A DNA stretch of 64,000 nt from Mesorhizobium sp. J8 (GCF_016591715.1 NZ_AP024109.1:4712001-4776000); one strand, 5' to 3'. Shown: positions 30,867 through 40,232, counted from the first letter of the stretch. A program made the numbers and translations. Notes: a model not told the origin generated them from the sequence alone.

Positions 30867-32654
30867 TCAGCTTGCGGCAGGTAATCTCTGCGCGGCGACG
30901 CAGCGCTCGACCATGGCGCGGTCGGCCGCGAGGATCTCGGCGATGAGCGCGCCACGCTCCTTGGCGCTGACGAATTCCAGACGCCGCAAGCCAAGCGGAT
31001 CGATGCGGTTACGCAACAAGGCAAGCGTATCGCTGGAGGGCACCGGCACCTCGCGGCAATCGGCGCCGAATGTCACTTCGAACCCGGTGGCGTCACGGAT
31101 CTGCTGCCGGGTGACGCCGGGCATGGTTTCGATGACGATCAATTCCCGTGATGCCTCGACGAGGCGGAGGACGCAGAGGTCGGTGAAGACCAGCGCCTTG
31201 CCTGTCCTATAGCCCATCGGCTTACGTTCGGCCGGCGTCAGCAGACCGCGCGCCGAGCTGACCGTCTCGACCTCGTTTACCAGGGACTGGACCGAGTGAC
31301 GTGGTATGTAAAGCAGGTAGTCGCGATGCATGTTGGCGACATCGGCCATGCCGCCCTGCCCCGGCAGCCGGATCAACCCGCCGCTCGGCTTGCGCAACGC
31401 GATGGTGTTGACCCGGCCGTGCCGGTCGACCTGCGCCGCGCCGACGATCTCATGCGTCACCGCGCCCGCCTGGTAATAGGTCGAATAGGTGTCGTCGCCG
31501 CCGGCATGCGCGACCGCCGTCTCGCAATCGAGGCTTTCGATCAGCGACAGCACCATCGGGCTCGGCGCGATGTCGAGATGGCCGCAGCTCATCGTCGCGA
31601 TGATCATGTCCGGCGCGTGCGCCGCCTTGGCCAGCCGGTAGGCGACGTTGGCGAGCGGCGAGACCGCGCCGGCGCTGGCGAAGCTCTCATTGTCGAGCTC
31701 GAGGGCGATCCGCGCGGCAATGATTTCGTCGACGGATGCTTCCCGCTCGCCCTGCACCAATGCAGGCATCGCGAGGACGGTCCCGGCGCTGACTTTGGCC
31801 GCCTTCTTGAGCCGTTCCGGCAGGCCGCCCGAAGGCAGGCTTAGCTTGTCCCACAACGCCGCGTCCTTCGTCGCGAACGCCTCCGACAATGCCTGATAAT
31901 CCGTGACGTAGAACGGCAGGCATGAGGCCGGGTAGGCGCCACCCGGTGCCAGCGCTATCGCCGAAACCTGGTTGCGGGTAAGCACGCTCTGGCGGCCGTC
32001 CCGCCGCAACGCGCCGACCGGCACGATCTCCTCGACCGTGACCAGCACTTTCCGCGCCGCGCCCGCCATCGCGAAGTCCAGCGCCCGCGGTCCGATGATC
32101 TCGACATTGCCGCTTTCGTCGGCGCGCTGGGCGTGGACGATGAAGGTGTCGAGCCTGAGCGGCGGGACGAACCCCGTATCGGTCCCGGCCAGCGGATCGG
32201 GCCTGGCGGCCGCAGTCGGCATGCGCGCCAGCATGTCCGATCCTTCAGGAAGCTGGAACGGCATCGACGGCAGGTTCTGCTGCGCTGCCCGCAGCGCCTG
32301 GATCATGGCCAGTGCCGTCCAATCACGGACAGGGATCGTGCCGTTCTCCGCCGCCGCGCGAAACCTCGGCGGCAGCCCGAGGATATCCAGGCTGGAAAAG
32401 CACAGCTCGATTTCCGCCACCGCGCCCGCCCCGAGCAGCAGTTCGAGCGGCAGGCCGCCGGCCCACGAGACATAGCGCAAATCTTTCACGCCGGACCCGG
32501 CGATCGCGCGCAGCAACGCGATCGGCAGCCGGGCGAAGTGGTGACCGCCGACGCCGAAAGCGTCGCCGTCGCGGACCATCGCCGCCAGCCCCTCGATATC
32601 GGTGAAGCGGGGCCGGTTCGGCTTGACCAGGGAAACTGACCTGTGATCTGTCAC
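30867..32654 (-). CDS. fused family I CoA transferase (alpha plus beta domains)
   Basis: A 595-residue protein with two CoA-transferase-like halves. The first (about residues 1-290) has GDAFGVGGHHFARLPIALLRA and GARAL-like segments of the alpha subunit. The second (about 310-590) has IAARIALELDNES, MSCGHLDIAPSPM, GGLIRLPGQGGMADVANMHR and VFTDLCVLRL typical of beta subunits of 3-oxoacid and glutaconate CoA transferases. The usual SENG-type segment with the catalytic Glu is not evident; FASAGAVSPLA stands there. It might therefore be a non-transferase relative such as an IpdAB-like hydrolase. Its start overlaps the stop of the epimerase-like gene. Confidence 0.8.
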   Translation of the reverse strand: MTDHRSVSLVKPNRPRFTDIEGLAAMVRDGDAFGVGGHHFARLPIALLRAIAGSGVKDLRYVSWAGGLPLELLLGAGAVAEIELCFSSLDILGLPPRFRAAAENGTIPVRDWTALAMIQALRAAQQNLPSMPFQLPEGSDMLARMPTAAARPDPLAGTDTGFVPPLRLDTFIVHAQRADESGNVEIIGPRALDFAMAGAARKVLVTVEEIVPVGALRRDGRQSVLTRNQVSAIALAPGGAYPASCLPFYVTDYQALSEAFATKDAALWDKLSLPSGGLPERLKKAAKVSAGTVLAMPALVQGEREASVDEIIAARIALELDNESFASAGAVSPLANVAYRLAKAAHAPDMIIATMSCGHLDIAPSPMVLSLIESLDCETAVAHAGGDDTYSTYYQAGAVTHEIVGAAQVDRHGRVNTIALRKPSGGLIRLPGQGGMADVANMHRDYLLYIPRHSVQSLVNEVETVSSARGLLTPAERKPMGYRTGKALVFTDLCVLRLVEASRELIVIETMPGVTRQQIRDATGFEVTFGADCREVPVPSSDTLALLRNRIDPLGLRRLEFVSAKERGALIAEILAADRAMVERCVAAQRLPAAS

Positions 32655-33664
32655 AGCGCCGATGCCTCGATGCGGTAGCGGGTCACGAACGGTTTCCCGG
32701 GCGAGAATTCCAGCGCCGTCGCGATGCCGGATTGCGCGATCGGATTGTCGGCGAGCGCGGTCGCCGGGCCGAGCCCGAAAGGCGAGCAGATCGGCTCGAT
32801 GCCGATCGCGACATGACGCCCGTTCCAGGGCGCCGCCTTGCGTCCGCGATTGGAATACCAGAGCAGGAGGCTCGGGAAATGCTCCTTCTGCCAGGATAGC
32901 TGCACCCGGTATCCGTCCTCATGGTTGACGAGCGCCGCGGTACCGTCGACGCCCTCGATCTGCAGCAACTCCTCCGTGGCCGCAGCCAGGGGCAAACGGG
33001 AGGCGTCGATCGTGCCCCCGGTGCGCGCCGGCACCGATATCAGCTCGAAGAAGGTCTTGTTCCCGGCAAACAGTGAACCGCCGGGTTCGACATCGTGTGG
33101 ATAGGTGCGGCCTTCGTCGAAGCCATCAAGCTCGAGTGTGGCGGCGCCCGTCTCGAACGGCAGCCGGAACACCGGGTGCAGACCGATCGGCAGGCGGCAG
33201 GCGCGGCGGACGAATATCCGGAACTCAATGTCGATTGCCGGCGCCGACGGATCGGGCCTTATCGTCCGTTCGACACGCTCGACCGGGCTTGCGTTGGGAT
33301 AGGCAAGCGCCAGCGACAGCGATCCGCTCCCACTGGCGCGCCAGGCCCAGTCATGATTGGAGCTGTGGCCGTGGACTTCCTCGTCCGGAGCCGGCGGCCG
33401 CATGACGCGCGCCCAGCTCTCGGGCCATCCTTCGGCAGGCACCGAATAGCCGAAGGGCACGCAGGGCCATTCGCCGCGCAGCTTGCGCAGAATGCCCGGT
33501 AGCGCTTCCGATTCCGGTTCGTTTGCCCAGGGTGCGACATGCATCGGCGAGACCTGCCGGCCGTCGGAAAGCACAAACGTGACCGGCGCGAGCATCGCGC
33601 CGAGCCGCTGCACGGTCAGCGCGCCATGCGCCCAGCCGAGGCCACGATAGTCGTCGTCCCTCAT
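32651..33664 (-). CDS. aldose 1-epimerase-like (galactose mutarotase fold) protein
   Basis: A 337-residue protein from ATG 33664. SPMHVAPWANE, VPFGYSV, HGHSSNHDWAW, IGLHPVFRLPF, TYPHDVEPGGSLFAG, ALVNHEDGYRVQLSW and the final IGIEPICSPFGLG resemble the mutarotase beta-sandwich; HGHSSNHDW and GLHPVFRLP would hold the active-site histidines and GIEP the Glu. Such proteins interconvert sugar anomers or bind sugar acids. It overlaps both neighbours by four bases in an operon of CoA-linked enzymes, which is unusual. Substrate unknown. Confidence 0.75.
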   Translation of the reverse strand: MRDDDYRGLGWAHGALTVQRLGAMLAPVTFVLSDGRQVSPMHVAPWANEPESEALPGILRKLRGEWPCVPFGYSVPAEGWPESWARVMRPPAPDEEVHGHSSNHDWAWRASGSGSLSLALAYPNASPVERVERTIRPDPSAPAIDIEFRIFVRRACRLPIGLHPVFRLPFETGAATLELDGFDEGRTYPHDVEPGGSLFAGNKTFFELISVPARTGGTIDASRLPLAAATEELLQIEGVDGTAALVNHEDGYRVQLSWQKEHFPSLLLWYSNRGRKAAPWNGRHVAIGIEPICSPFGLGPATALADNPIAQSGIATALEFSPGKPFVTRYRIEASAL

Positions 33665-34446
33665 GAGCCGGCCTTCTTCACCGCGCTCCTCTCGGCGAAC
33701 TCCTTGACGCGCCGTTGGCCGGTCTCGCTGCGATAAAGGCCGCCCAGTATGTTGCGCTCCATGGCGAGGCCATCCGCCAGACCGCCCGACACGGCATGCG
33801 CCGTCAGGGCCTTCAGGCCTTCGATCGCGGCGGCTGGCTCGGCGGCGATCATCGCGGCCAGTTCGAGTGCGCGCGGCATCAGCCTTTCGACATCGACGAT
33901 CTCGTTGACCAGGCCGGCATCGACGAATTCGGACGCCGGCACGATGGCGCCGGTCATCAGCAGAAGATTGGCGCGGTTGCGCCCGAGCTTGGCGACGCTG
34001 CGCTGCGTGCCGCCACCGCCGGGGATCAGTCCGAGCTTGATCTCGGGCAGGCCGAGCTTGGCATACTGGTTGGCGATCACGATGTCGCAGCACAGCACCA
34101 GCTCCATGCCGCCGCCCAGCGCGAAGCCGTTGACCGCCGCAATCACCGGCTTTCGGTTGTCCTCGATCGCCGCGTACATGCGCGTGCCGGCGGCCTGGAA
34201 CGTGTCGAACTCGGCCGAGGTCTGCGCGGCATATTCCTTGATGTCGGCGCCGGCCATGAAGCCGCGCCCCTCGCCGGTCACCACGATCGCACCGACATTT
34301 TCGTCGCCCGACAGCGCCTCGAACGCCTCCGTGATCTCGCCTTGCATCTGCCGGTTCATGGCGTTGAGCTGATCGGCGCGCCGGAAGGTGACCACCGCGA
34401 CGCGACCTTGGATCTCGACCGTGAGTGTCTCGTAGGCGCCCATCAT
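33661..34446 (-). CDS. enoyl-CoA hydratase/isomerase family protein
   Basis: A 261-residue crotonase. The CoA-binding and oxyanion loops RGFMAGADIKEY (about residues 64-75) and NGFALGGGMELVLCCDIVIA (about 109-128), with LGLPEIKLGLIPGGGGTQRS, are complete; the two active-site acidic residues at LPEIKLG and nearby positions are kept. It hydrates or isomerises an alpha,beta-unsaturated acyl-CoA. Its start shares a base with the stop of the family III CoA transferase, so the acyl-CoA is probably made by that enzyme. Confidence 0.93.
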   Translation of the reverse strand: MMGAYETLTVEIQGRVAVVTFRRADQLNAMNRQMQGEITEAFEALSGDENVGAIVVTGEGRGFMAGADIKEYAAQTSAEFDTFQAAGTRMYAAIEDNRKPVIAAVNGFALGGGMELVLCCDIVIANQYAKLGLPEIKLGLIPGGGGTQRSVAKLGRNRANLLLMTGAIVPASEFVDAGLVNEIVDVERLMPRALELAAMIAAEPAAAIEGLKALTAHAVSGGLADGLAMERNILGGLYRSETGQRRVKEFAERSAVKKAGS

Positions 34447-35651
34447 CAGGCGGCGTCCACGGTCATGTCGCCGGACGCCTCGAGCGCTGCGATCTCGTCC
34501 TTCGACAGGCCGAACTCGGCCAGGATTTCGCGGCCATGCTGACCGACCAGCGGCGCCGGCCGCTCGATGGTCGCGGGCGTCTCGCTCATCTTGACGGCGG
34601 GCGCCACCACCCTCACCTTGCCGCCGCGCGGATGCTCGTAGCTGGTGATCATGCCCATATGCGTGACCTGCGGATCCTCCGCCGCGCGGCGGATGTCCTT
34701 CACCTCCGCGCACCAGATGTCGGCTTTGAGAAGCCGCGCCAGCAGATCCTGCGTGGCGAATTTCCTGGTCTCGGCATTGACCTTCTCGAACACCTCGTCG
34801 CGCTTGTCGAACAAGGTTTTCAAATCGTCATAGGCGGCGAGCTGCGGCGCTTCCAGAACCTCGTAAAGCGTCTTGAACGGGCTCATGGCGATCGACACGT
34901 AGCCGCCGTCCTTCGTCTCGTAGATACCGAACGGCGCCTGCATGCCGGGATGGCCGATGCCGGAATTGGGCCGCACGAAATCCTCGCCGAGATTGAGCAC
35001 GGCGACATATTCCTGGTTGAGATGCGCCAGCAGCCCGGCCAGCAGATTGACCTCGATCTTCTGACCCTTGCCGGTCTTCTCGCGATAATAGAGCGCCGAC
35101 AGGATGCCGTAGACCATGTTCATGGCGCCGATCTGGTCGGCGAGGCCGGCGCCGGCGGGAACCGGTGCCTGGTCGCCGCGGCCCGTATTGGCGATCAGCC
35201 CGGCCAGCCCTTGGATGAGCATGTCCTGCCCCGGACGCTCGACGTAAGGCCCCTCCTCGCCATAGCCGGAACCGGAGCAGTAGATGATGCGCGGATTGAC
35301 GGCCTTGAAATCCTCGTAGCCGTAGCCGAGCTTGGCCAGCACGCCGGGACGGAAATTCTGCACCACCACGTCGGCAGTTCGGGCCATCTCCATGATGATG
35401 GCATGCACCTTGCGGCTCTTCAGGTTGAGCGCGATCGAGCGCTTGTTGCGGTTCCAGGCGAGGAAGTTCGGGCTCTCGGAGCCGCCCACCCATTTGGCGA
35501 AGAAGGTCATGCCGCGGAACATGTCGCCGGCGCCCGCGCGCTCGATCTTGATGACGTCGGCGCCCATGTCGCCGAGCAACTGCGTGGCGAACGGCCCCTG
35601 CAGCAGATGGCTGAAGTCGAGGATGCGGACGCCTTCGAGGGCCTTGTTCAT
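34446..35651 (-). CDS. family III CoA transferase (CaiB/BaiF type)
   Basis: A 401-residue protein. GVRILDFSHLLQGPFATQLLGDMGADVIKIE and WNRNKRSIALNLKS are the standard start; the catalytic Asp is in PGQDMLIQGLAG (about residue 145-150), and RIIYCSGSGYGEEGPY precedes it. The enzyme moves CoA from a donor acyl-CoA to a carboxylate without hydrolysis. It follows the SDR gene by 18 bases and precedes the crotonase gene, suggesting a sugar-derived acid is activated and then dehydrated. The substrate is not identifiable. Confidence 0.92.
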   Translation of the reverse strand: MNKALEGVRILDFSHLLQGPFATQLLGDMGADVIKIERAGAGDMFRGMTFFAKWVGGSESPNFLAWNRNKRSIALNLKSRKVHAIIMEMARTADVVVQNFRPGVLAKLGYGYEDFKAVNPRIIYCSGSGYGEEGPYVERPGQDMLIQGLAGLIANTGRGDQAPVPAGAGLADQIGAMNMVYGILSALYYREKTGKGQKIEVNLLAGLLAHLNQEYVAVLNLGEDFVRPNSGIGHPGMQAPFGIYETKDGGYVSIAMSPFKTLYEVLEAPQLAAYDDLKTLFDKRDEVFEKVNAETRKFATQDLLARLLKADIWCAEVKDIRRAAEDPQVTHMGMITSYEHPRGGKVRVVAPAVKMSETPATIERPAPLVGQHGREILAEFGLSKDEIAALEASGDMTVDAA

Positions 35652-35669
35652 TTCATGTCTCGTTTCGTT

Positions 35670-36455
35670 TCAAAGCAGTTCGGGAACGTAGCGGGGCGCC
35701 GCCGTCAGTCCGCCATCGACGCGCAGGTCGGTGCCGGTGGTGAAGCCGGCCGCATCGGAAGCCAGATAGACGGCGGCCTCGGCCACCTCCGAAGGCTCGC
35801 CGATGCGGCCAAGCGGATGCATCTTGACCCACGCCTTGGCGAGGCTGCCGCCGATTTCCTTGATCAGCCTGTCGTTCATCGGTGTGTTGATGGTGCCCGG
35901 CGAGATCGAGTTGACGCGGATGTTCAGCGGGCCGAACTCGACCGCCATCTGGCGCGTCATCGCCATCACCGCGCCCTTGGCACCGGCATAGGCGGTCCAG
36001 CCGTCGAGGCCGATATGGCCCTGCGCCGAGGCCATGTTGATGATCGAGCCGGACTTCTGCGCGATCATGTGCGGCAATGCGTATTTGCAGCCGCGGAACA
36101 CGCTGGTCAGGTTGACCGCGATCAGCCGGTGCCATTGCTCGTCAGTCATCTCGTGCACCGGCATGCCGCCTATCGCGATCGCGGCGTTGTTGACCAGGAT
36201 GTCGAGATGTCCGGTCTTGTTCACCGCGCTGTCGATCAGGCCGGCGATGTCGGCTTCCTGGGAGACGTCGCAATGGACGTAGTCGGCACGGCAGCCAGCT
36301 GCGCGTAGCGCTGCCGCGAACGTCTCGCCTGCGTCGTCGGCGATGTCGCCGAGGAACACATGCGCCCCTTCCCGGGCCATCGCCTCGGCGATCGCGTGGC
36401 CGATGCCGTCGGCCGCACCGGTGATGACGGCGGTTTTTCCTGCAAGACGAGCCAT
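35670..36455 (-). CDS. short-chain dehydrogenase/reductase (SDR)
   Basis: A 261-residue classical SDR from ATG 36455, with GGAGG five bases upstream. Cofactor motif TGAADGIGHAIAEAM (TGxxxGIG), NNAA at about residue 90, catalytic Ser in INMASAQGHIG and YAGAKGAV (YxxxK). PGTINTPM and GFTTGTDLRVDGG are the usual C-terminal features. The Asp in LGDIADD after beta-strand 2 favours NAD(H). It lies one base after the permease stop and would oxidise an alcohol on an imported sugar or polyol. Confidence 0.92.
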   Translation of the reverse strand: MARLAGKTAVITGAADGIGHAIAEAMAREGAHVFLGDIADDAGETFAAALRAAGCRADYVHCDVSQEADIAGLIDSAVNKTGHLDILVNNAAIAIGGMPVHEMTDEQWHRLIAVNLTSVFRGCKYALPHMIAQKSGSIINMASAQGHIGLDGWTAYAGAKGAVMAMTRQMAVEFGPLNIRVNSISPGTINTPMNDRLIKEIGGSLAKAWVKMHPLGRIGEPSEVAEAAVYLASDAAGFTTGTDLRVDGGLTAAPRYVPELL

Positions 36456-36456
36456 A

Positions 36457-37452
36457 TCAGCCTCCATTCGCGCGCCGGCGCTTCGCTTCGTCGAAGGCGA
36501 CCGCGGCAATGATGATCATGCCGGTGATGACGAGCTGCCATTCGGTCGGCAGGCCGAGACCGCGCAGGCCGTTGGACAAGAACTGCAGGATGAGCACGCC
36601 CAGCGCCATGCCTGTCAGGCTGCCGATGCCGCCGGCAAGGCTCACGCCGCCGAGCACCGTCGCGGCGACGACCTGGAATTCGAAATTGAGCCCCGCCGTG
36701 TGCTGCGCCGAGCCGACACGCGCCGCCAGGATGATGCCCGCGACGGTCGCCAGCAGTGCGCTGATGATGAAGCAGATGAACTTGACGCGCCGCACGTCGT
36801 AGCCGGCGAGCCGCGCCACTTCCTGATTACCGCCGACGGCATAGATCTGCCGTCCGAAAGGCCTGTGCTGCATCATGTAGCCGAAGGCGACGAGGAGCAC
36901 GATGGCGATCACCGCCGAATACGGGATGATGTTGAACAGGCGCCCGTCGGAGAGCGCGATGAAGGAGTCGAGGCTGGCATCGTCGGGGATCGCGCGCTGG
37001 CCGGTATAGAGATAGACGCCGCCGCGCATGATGAACATGGTGCCCAGCGTCACAATCAGCGAGTTGATGCCGGCATAGGCGACGAGATAACCGTTCACCA
37101 CACCGATGATCAGGCCGAACAGCAGCGCGCCGCCGACGCCGAGCAGCAGCGAATTGGTGTCGTTCATGATGATGATCAGCGGCAGCGCGATGGTCGCCAG
37201 CAGCGAGCCGATCGAAATGTCGACCTCGCCGGAAATGAAGACGATGGCGCAGCCGATGCCGGCGGTGAGCGCCAGCGAGGCCTGCCCCAGCACGTTGGTC
37301 ATGTTGCGCACGGAGAAGAAATTCTCGACCGTTGCGGAAAAGAACGCCAGCACCAGGACGAGGCAGACGAGCAACGCCAGTTCCTGCCGGGCAAAGAGCC
37401 GCGCCAGCAGGGATGGCTGGTCTTTCGCGGAAGCCGTGCTTGCAAGGCTCAT
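36457..37452 (-). CDS. sugar ABC transporter permease (RbsC-like)
   Basis: A 331-residue inner-membrane protein of the ribose/xylose permease family. Seen: FISGEVDISIGSLLATIALPL (the typical GEIDLSVGS region), VNGYLVAYAGINSLIVTLGTMFIMRGGVYL, YAVGGNQEVARLAGYDVRRVKF and VVAATVLGGVSLAGGIGSLTGMALGVL. It is the second permease for the ATPase at 37516; the other is at 39038. Importers with two different RbsC-type subunits usually take up monosaccharides or polyols. Confidence 0.93.
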   Translation of the reverse strand: MSLASTASAKDQPSLLARLFARQELALLVCLVLVLAFFSATVENFFSVRNMTNVLGQASLALTAGIGCAIVFISGEVDISIGSLLATIALPLIIIMNDTNSLLLGVGGALLFGLIIGVVNGYLVAYAGINSLIVTLGTMFIMRGGVYLYTGQRAIPDDASLDSFIALSDGRLFNIIPYSAVIAIVLLVAFGYMMQHRPFGRQIYAVGGNQEVARLAGYDVRRVKFICFIISALLATVAGIILAARVGSAQHTAGLNFEFQVVAATVLGGVSLAGGIGSLTGMALGVLILQFLSNGLRGLGLPTEWQLVITGMIIIAAVAFDEAKRRRANGG

Positions 37453-37515
37453 CGCTTGCCTCCTCCGAGGGAATGGCGCTTATCGCAAGGAATGCCGAGG
37501 CGATGCGCCATGGTT

Positions 37516-39048
37516 CTATCCGATCGCCGCATTGAGGATCTTCTCCTGCGTGGCTTCCTCGCGTGGCATCAGCGCGGTCAGGCGGCCCTCGCACATCACC
37601 GCGATCCGATCGGCGAGGCCGAGCAGTTCCGGCATCTCCGACGTCATCATGACCACCGCCAAGCCCTCGCCGGCGAGCCGGTCGATCAGCGCGAAGATTT
37701 CCGACTTGGCGCCGACATCGATGCCGCGTGTCGGCTCGTCGACGACGATGACCTTCAGGCCGCGCATCAGCCAGCGCGAGATCAGCACCTTCTGCTGGTT
37801 GCCGCCCGAGAGGTTCTTGATCTGCTGGAACAGGCTGGGGGTCTTGATGCGGAAGCGGTCGACATAGTCCTGCACCGCCTGGTGTTCCTTCGCCTTGTCG
37901 ACGAAACCCAATCGGGCGAACGCGCCGAGCGAGGCGAGGCTGGCATTCTGGTACACGGGCAGCTCGCCCATCAGGCCCTCGCTTTTGCGGTCCTCGGTGA
38001 GCAGGCCTATGCCGAGCCGCACCCCGGTGCGCGTGTCGTGCGGCGCAAGGCGCTGACCGTCGACCGTGATGATGCCAGAGGTGATCGGGTCGTAGCCGAC
38101 GATCGCCTTGGCGAGCTCGGTGCGGCCGGCGCCCATCAAACCGAAGAAGCCGAGCACCTCGCCGGCGCGTGCCTCGAAGGACACGTCGATGAGCTTCTTG
38201 GCCGTGCTGAGGTTTTCAACCGACAGTGCCACCTTGCTGCCCGCCGCGCCGCGCTGGCGCGGAAAGAGGTTGTCGATCCGGCGGCCGATCATGTCCTGGA
38301 TCAGCGTGTCGTTGGTGTGCTCGCCGATCGGCTTGGTCGAGATGTGGCGTCCATCGCGCAGCACCGTCACCGTGTCCGCGATCTCGAACACCTCGTCGAG
38401 CTTGTGGCTGACATAGACCACGGCAATGCCGAGCGCCGCCAGGCGGCGGATGACGGTGAACAGCAGCGCAACTTCGTTCGGCGTCAGCGAGGACGTCGGT
38501 TCGTCCATAACCACCACGCGCGCCTCGTGGGCGAGCGCGCGGGCGATCTCGACCATCTGCTGCTGGCTGACCGGCAGCGATCCCGTCCGCGCCGCTGGAT
38601 CGACGTCGAAGCCGATGCGGTTGAAGAGTGCCGCCGAGTCGGCGCGGATCTTCTTCCAGTCGATCGAGCCGGTCCTGCCGGTCGGATAGCCTTCGAGGAA
38701 GATGTTTTCCGCGACGGTGAATTCGGAGATCAGCGCGATCTCCTGGAACACGACCTTGATGCCTTCCTTCAGGCTGTCGCGCGGCGATTTGATGTCGACC
38801 TCCCGCCCGCGCATGCGGATGGTGCCGGCGTCCTTGCCGTAGACGCCGGCCATGATCTTGATCAGCGTCGACTTGCCGGCGCCGTTCTCGCCCATCAGGG
38901 CGTGGATCTTGCCGGGCTCCAGGGTGAAGTCGACATTGTCCAGGGCCACCACGCCCGGGAAGCGCTTGCCGATGCCGCGCATCTCCAGCGCCGACACATT
39001 CGTGTCGATCGGCGCGCCTTCGCCGGGATGAAGGAAATCAACGGACAT
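37516..39048 (-). CDS. sugar ABC transporter ATP-binding protein, two tandem domains (RbsA/MglA-like)
   Basis: A 510-residue protein with two ATPase domains. The first has Walker A GENGAGKST (about residue 53), signature VSQQQMVEIARAL and Walker B VVMDEPTSSLT; the second has GLMGAGRTELAKAI, LSGGNQQKVLISRWL and IVVDEPTRGIDVGAKSEIF. This is the RbsA pattern with a degenerate second Walker A. It overlaps the start of the downstream-strand permease gene at 39038-40021 by 11 bases. Confidence 0.95.
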   Translation of the reverse strand: MSVDFLHPGEGAPIDTNVSALEMRGIGKRFPGVVALDNVDFTLEPGKIHALMGENGAGKSTLIKIMAGVYGKDAGTIRMRGREVDIKSPRDSLKEGIKVVFQEIALISEFTVAENIFLEGYPTGRTGSIDWKKIRADSAALFNRIGFDVDPAARTGSLPVSQQQMVEIARALAHEARVVVMDEPTSSLTPNEVALLFTVIRRLAALGIAVVYVSHKLDEVFEIADTVTVLRDGRHISTKPIGEHTNDTLIQDMIGRRIDNLFPRQRGAAGSKVALSVENLSTAKKLIDVSFEARAGEVLGFFGLMGAGRTELAKAIVGYDPITSGIITVDGQRLAPHDTRTGVRLGIGLLTEDRKSEGLMGELPVYQNASLASLGAFARLGFVDKAKEHQAVQDYVDRFRIKTPSLFQQIKNLSGGNQQKVLISRWLMRGLKVIVVDEPTRGIDVGAKSEIFALIDRLAGEGLAVVMMTSEMPELLGLADRIAVMCEGRLTALMPREEATQEKILNAAIG

Positions 39049-40021
39049 TGGCTTTGTTCCGGATGATGTCGAGATAGGTCGCCAGGATGATGACGATTCC
39101 CGGTACCACCATCTGCAAGTCCTGGTTCCAGCCGAGGATGATGATGCCGTTGTCGATCACCTTGAGCACCAGCACGCCGAGCAGCGTGCCGAACAGCGAG
39201 CCACGGCCGCCGAGCAGGCTGGTGCCGCCAAGGATGACGGCGGCGATCACCGTCAGCTCGAAGCCGCGCCCAGCGGTCGGCTGGCCGGCATTCATCAATG
39301 ACGACAGGATCATGCCGGCGACGCCGACGGCGAGGCCGGTGACGACGAAAGCAAGCAGCTTCAGCCGTTCCGAACGCAGGCCGGACAGGCGCACCGCCCT
39401 TTCATTGGCGCCGACCGCGTAGAGATAGCGACCGAGCGTGGTGAAGCGCAGCGTCACATAGGCGACGACGAAGATCAGCGCGGCGATGATGACGGGTACG
39501 GGTACCGCGCCGACATAGCCGGCGCCGAGATCGGTGAAGCTTGCCAGTTGGTTGTGGTTCTGCACGGCTTCGCGCGTGAACAGATAGACGCCGCCCTGCA
39601 GCATCATCATGGTGCCGATGGTGGCGATCAGCGAGTTCACCCTGAGCTTGGTGACGACAAGCCCGTTGAACAGACCGACTCCCCCGGCGAAGGCAAGCGC
39701 TGCCAGCATGCCGAGCGCGAGGCTGTGCGTGGAATTGAGCACCGCCATGCCGATGCAGCCGACAAAGGCGAGCGATGCGCCGACCGACAGGTCGACTTCC
39801 GCCGTGATGATGAGCATGGTCATGCCCGAGGCGACGATCAGCACCAGCGCGCATTGGCGCAGGATGGCGATGATGTTGGCTTCCGAATAGAACTGCGGCG
39901 CCGCGATCGAGATGGCGATGCAAAGCACCGCCAGGATGGCGCCCAGCACCAACTGGCTGCTGCCGAGAAGCTGGCCGCCGATAGGACGCTTCTGCGCGGA
40001 AGCGTGAGTAAGCTCGCTCAT
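39038..40021 (-). CDS. sugar ABC transporter permease (RbsC-like)
   Basis: A 327-residue permease. TMLIITAEVDLSVGASLAFVG, GLFNGLVVTKLRVNSLIATIGTMMML, YAVGANERAVRLSGLRSERLKL and VIAAVILGGTSLLGGRGSLFGTLLGVL are the family landmarks. It is the first membrane gene after the binding-protein gene, separated from it by a hairpin and a mosaic repeat. Confidence 0.93.
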   Translation of the reverse strand: MSELTHASAQKRPIGGQLLGSSQLVLGAILAVLCIAISIAAPQFYSEANIIAILRQCALVLIVASGMTMLIITAEVDLSVGASLAFVGCIGMAVLNSTHSLALGMLAALAFAGGVGLFNGLVVTKLRVNSLIATIGTMMMLQGGVYLFTREAVQNHNQLASFTDLGAGYVGAVPVPVIIAALIFVVAYVTLRFTTLGRYLYAVGANERAVRLSGLRSERLKLLAFVVTGLAVGVAGMILSSLMNAGQPTAGRGFELTVIAAVILGGTSLLGGRGSLFGTLLGVLVLKVIDNGIIILGWNQDLQMVVPGIVIILATYLDIIRNKANVR

Positions 40022-40040
40022 GTCAGTCCGTTCCCGTCGC

Positions 40041-40156
40041 TAGAGCATGATGCCGAAAAGTGTGAGGCGGTTTCGGACGACATCATGCTCTATCTCTCGG
40101 ATTTAGAGACGGATTCAGATTTCAGGTCGAACAGACCTGAAATCATCCGGCTCTAA
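40041..40156. repeat. rhizobial intergenic mosaic element (palindromic repeat)
   Basis: TAGAGCATGATGCCGAAAAG is answered by TTTCGGACGACATCATGCTC, a long imperfect palindrome, and is followed by a second part with TTTCAGGTCGAACAGACCTG and AATCATCCGGCTCTAA. This two-part composition is well known from intergenic regions of Rhizobium/Mesorhizobium genomes (recalled). It lies within the operon between the binding-protein and permease genes, and could lower downstream expression. Confidence 0.8.
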
Positions 40157-40207
40157 GGTCAGGCACCGGCGCCCATGTCCTTGCCGGCCATCGGCGACTG
40201 GCAGGCA

Positions 40208-40232
40208 GCCCTTCCCGCGACGCGGGAAGGGC
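40208..40232 (-). terminator. 12-bp hairpin after the sugar-binding-protein gene
   Basis: GCCCTTCCCGCG and CGCGGGAAGGGC form a nearly perfect long stem, 14 bases after the stop of the binding-protein gene on the minus strand. There is no strong T tract. It probably stabilises the 3' end of the binding-protein message or partially terminates, as is common for such operons. Confidence 0.65.

Noticed and set aside
34425..36308. A 627-codon open frame on the plus strand opposite the CoA transferase and SDR genes
   Set aside because: Shadow frame over well-supported genes, with no domain and no ribosome site.
36343..39066. A 907-codon open frame on the plus strand opposite the SDR, permease and ATPase genes
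   Set aside because: Antisense to conserved ABC and SDR genes; composition (Asp, Arg, Gln, His rich) is that of a reading-frame shadow.
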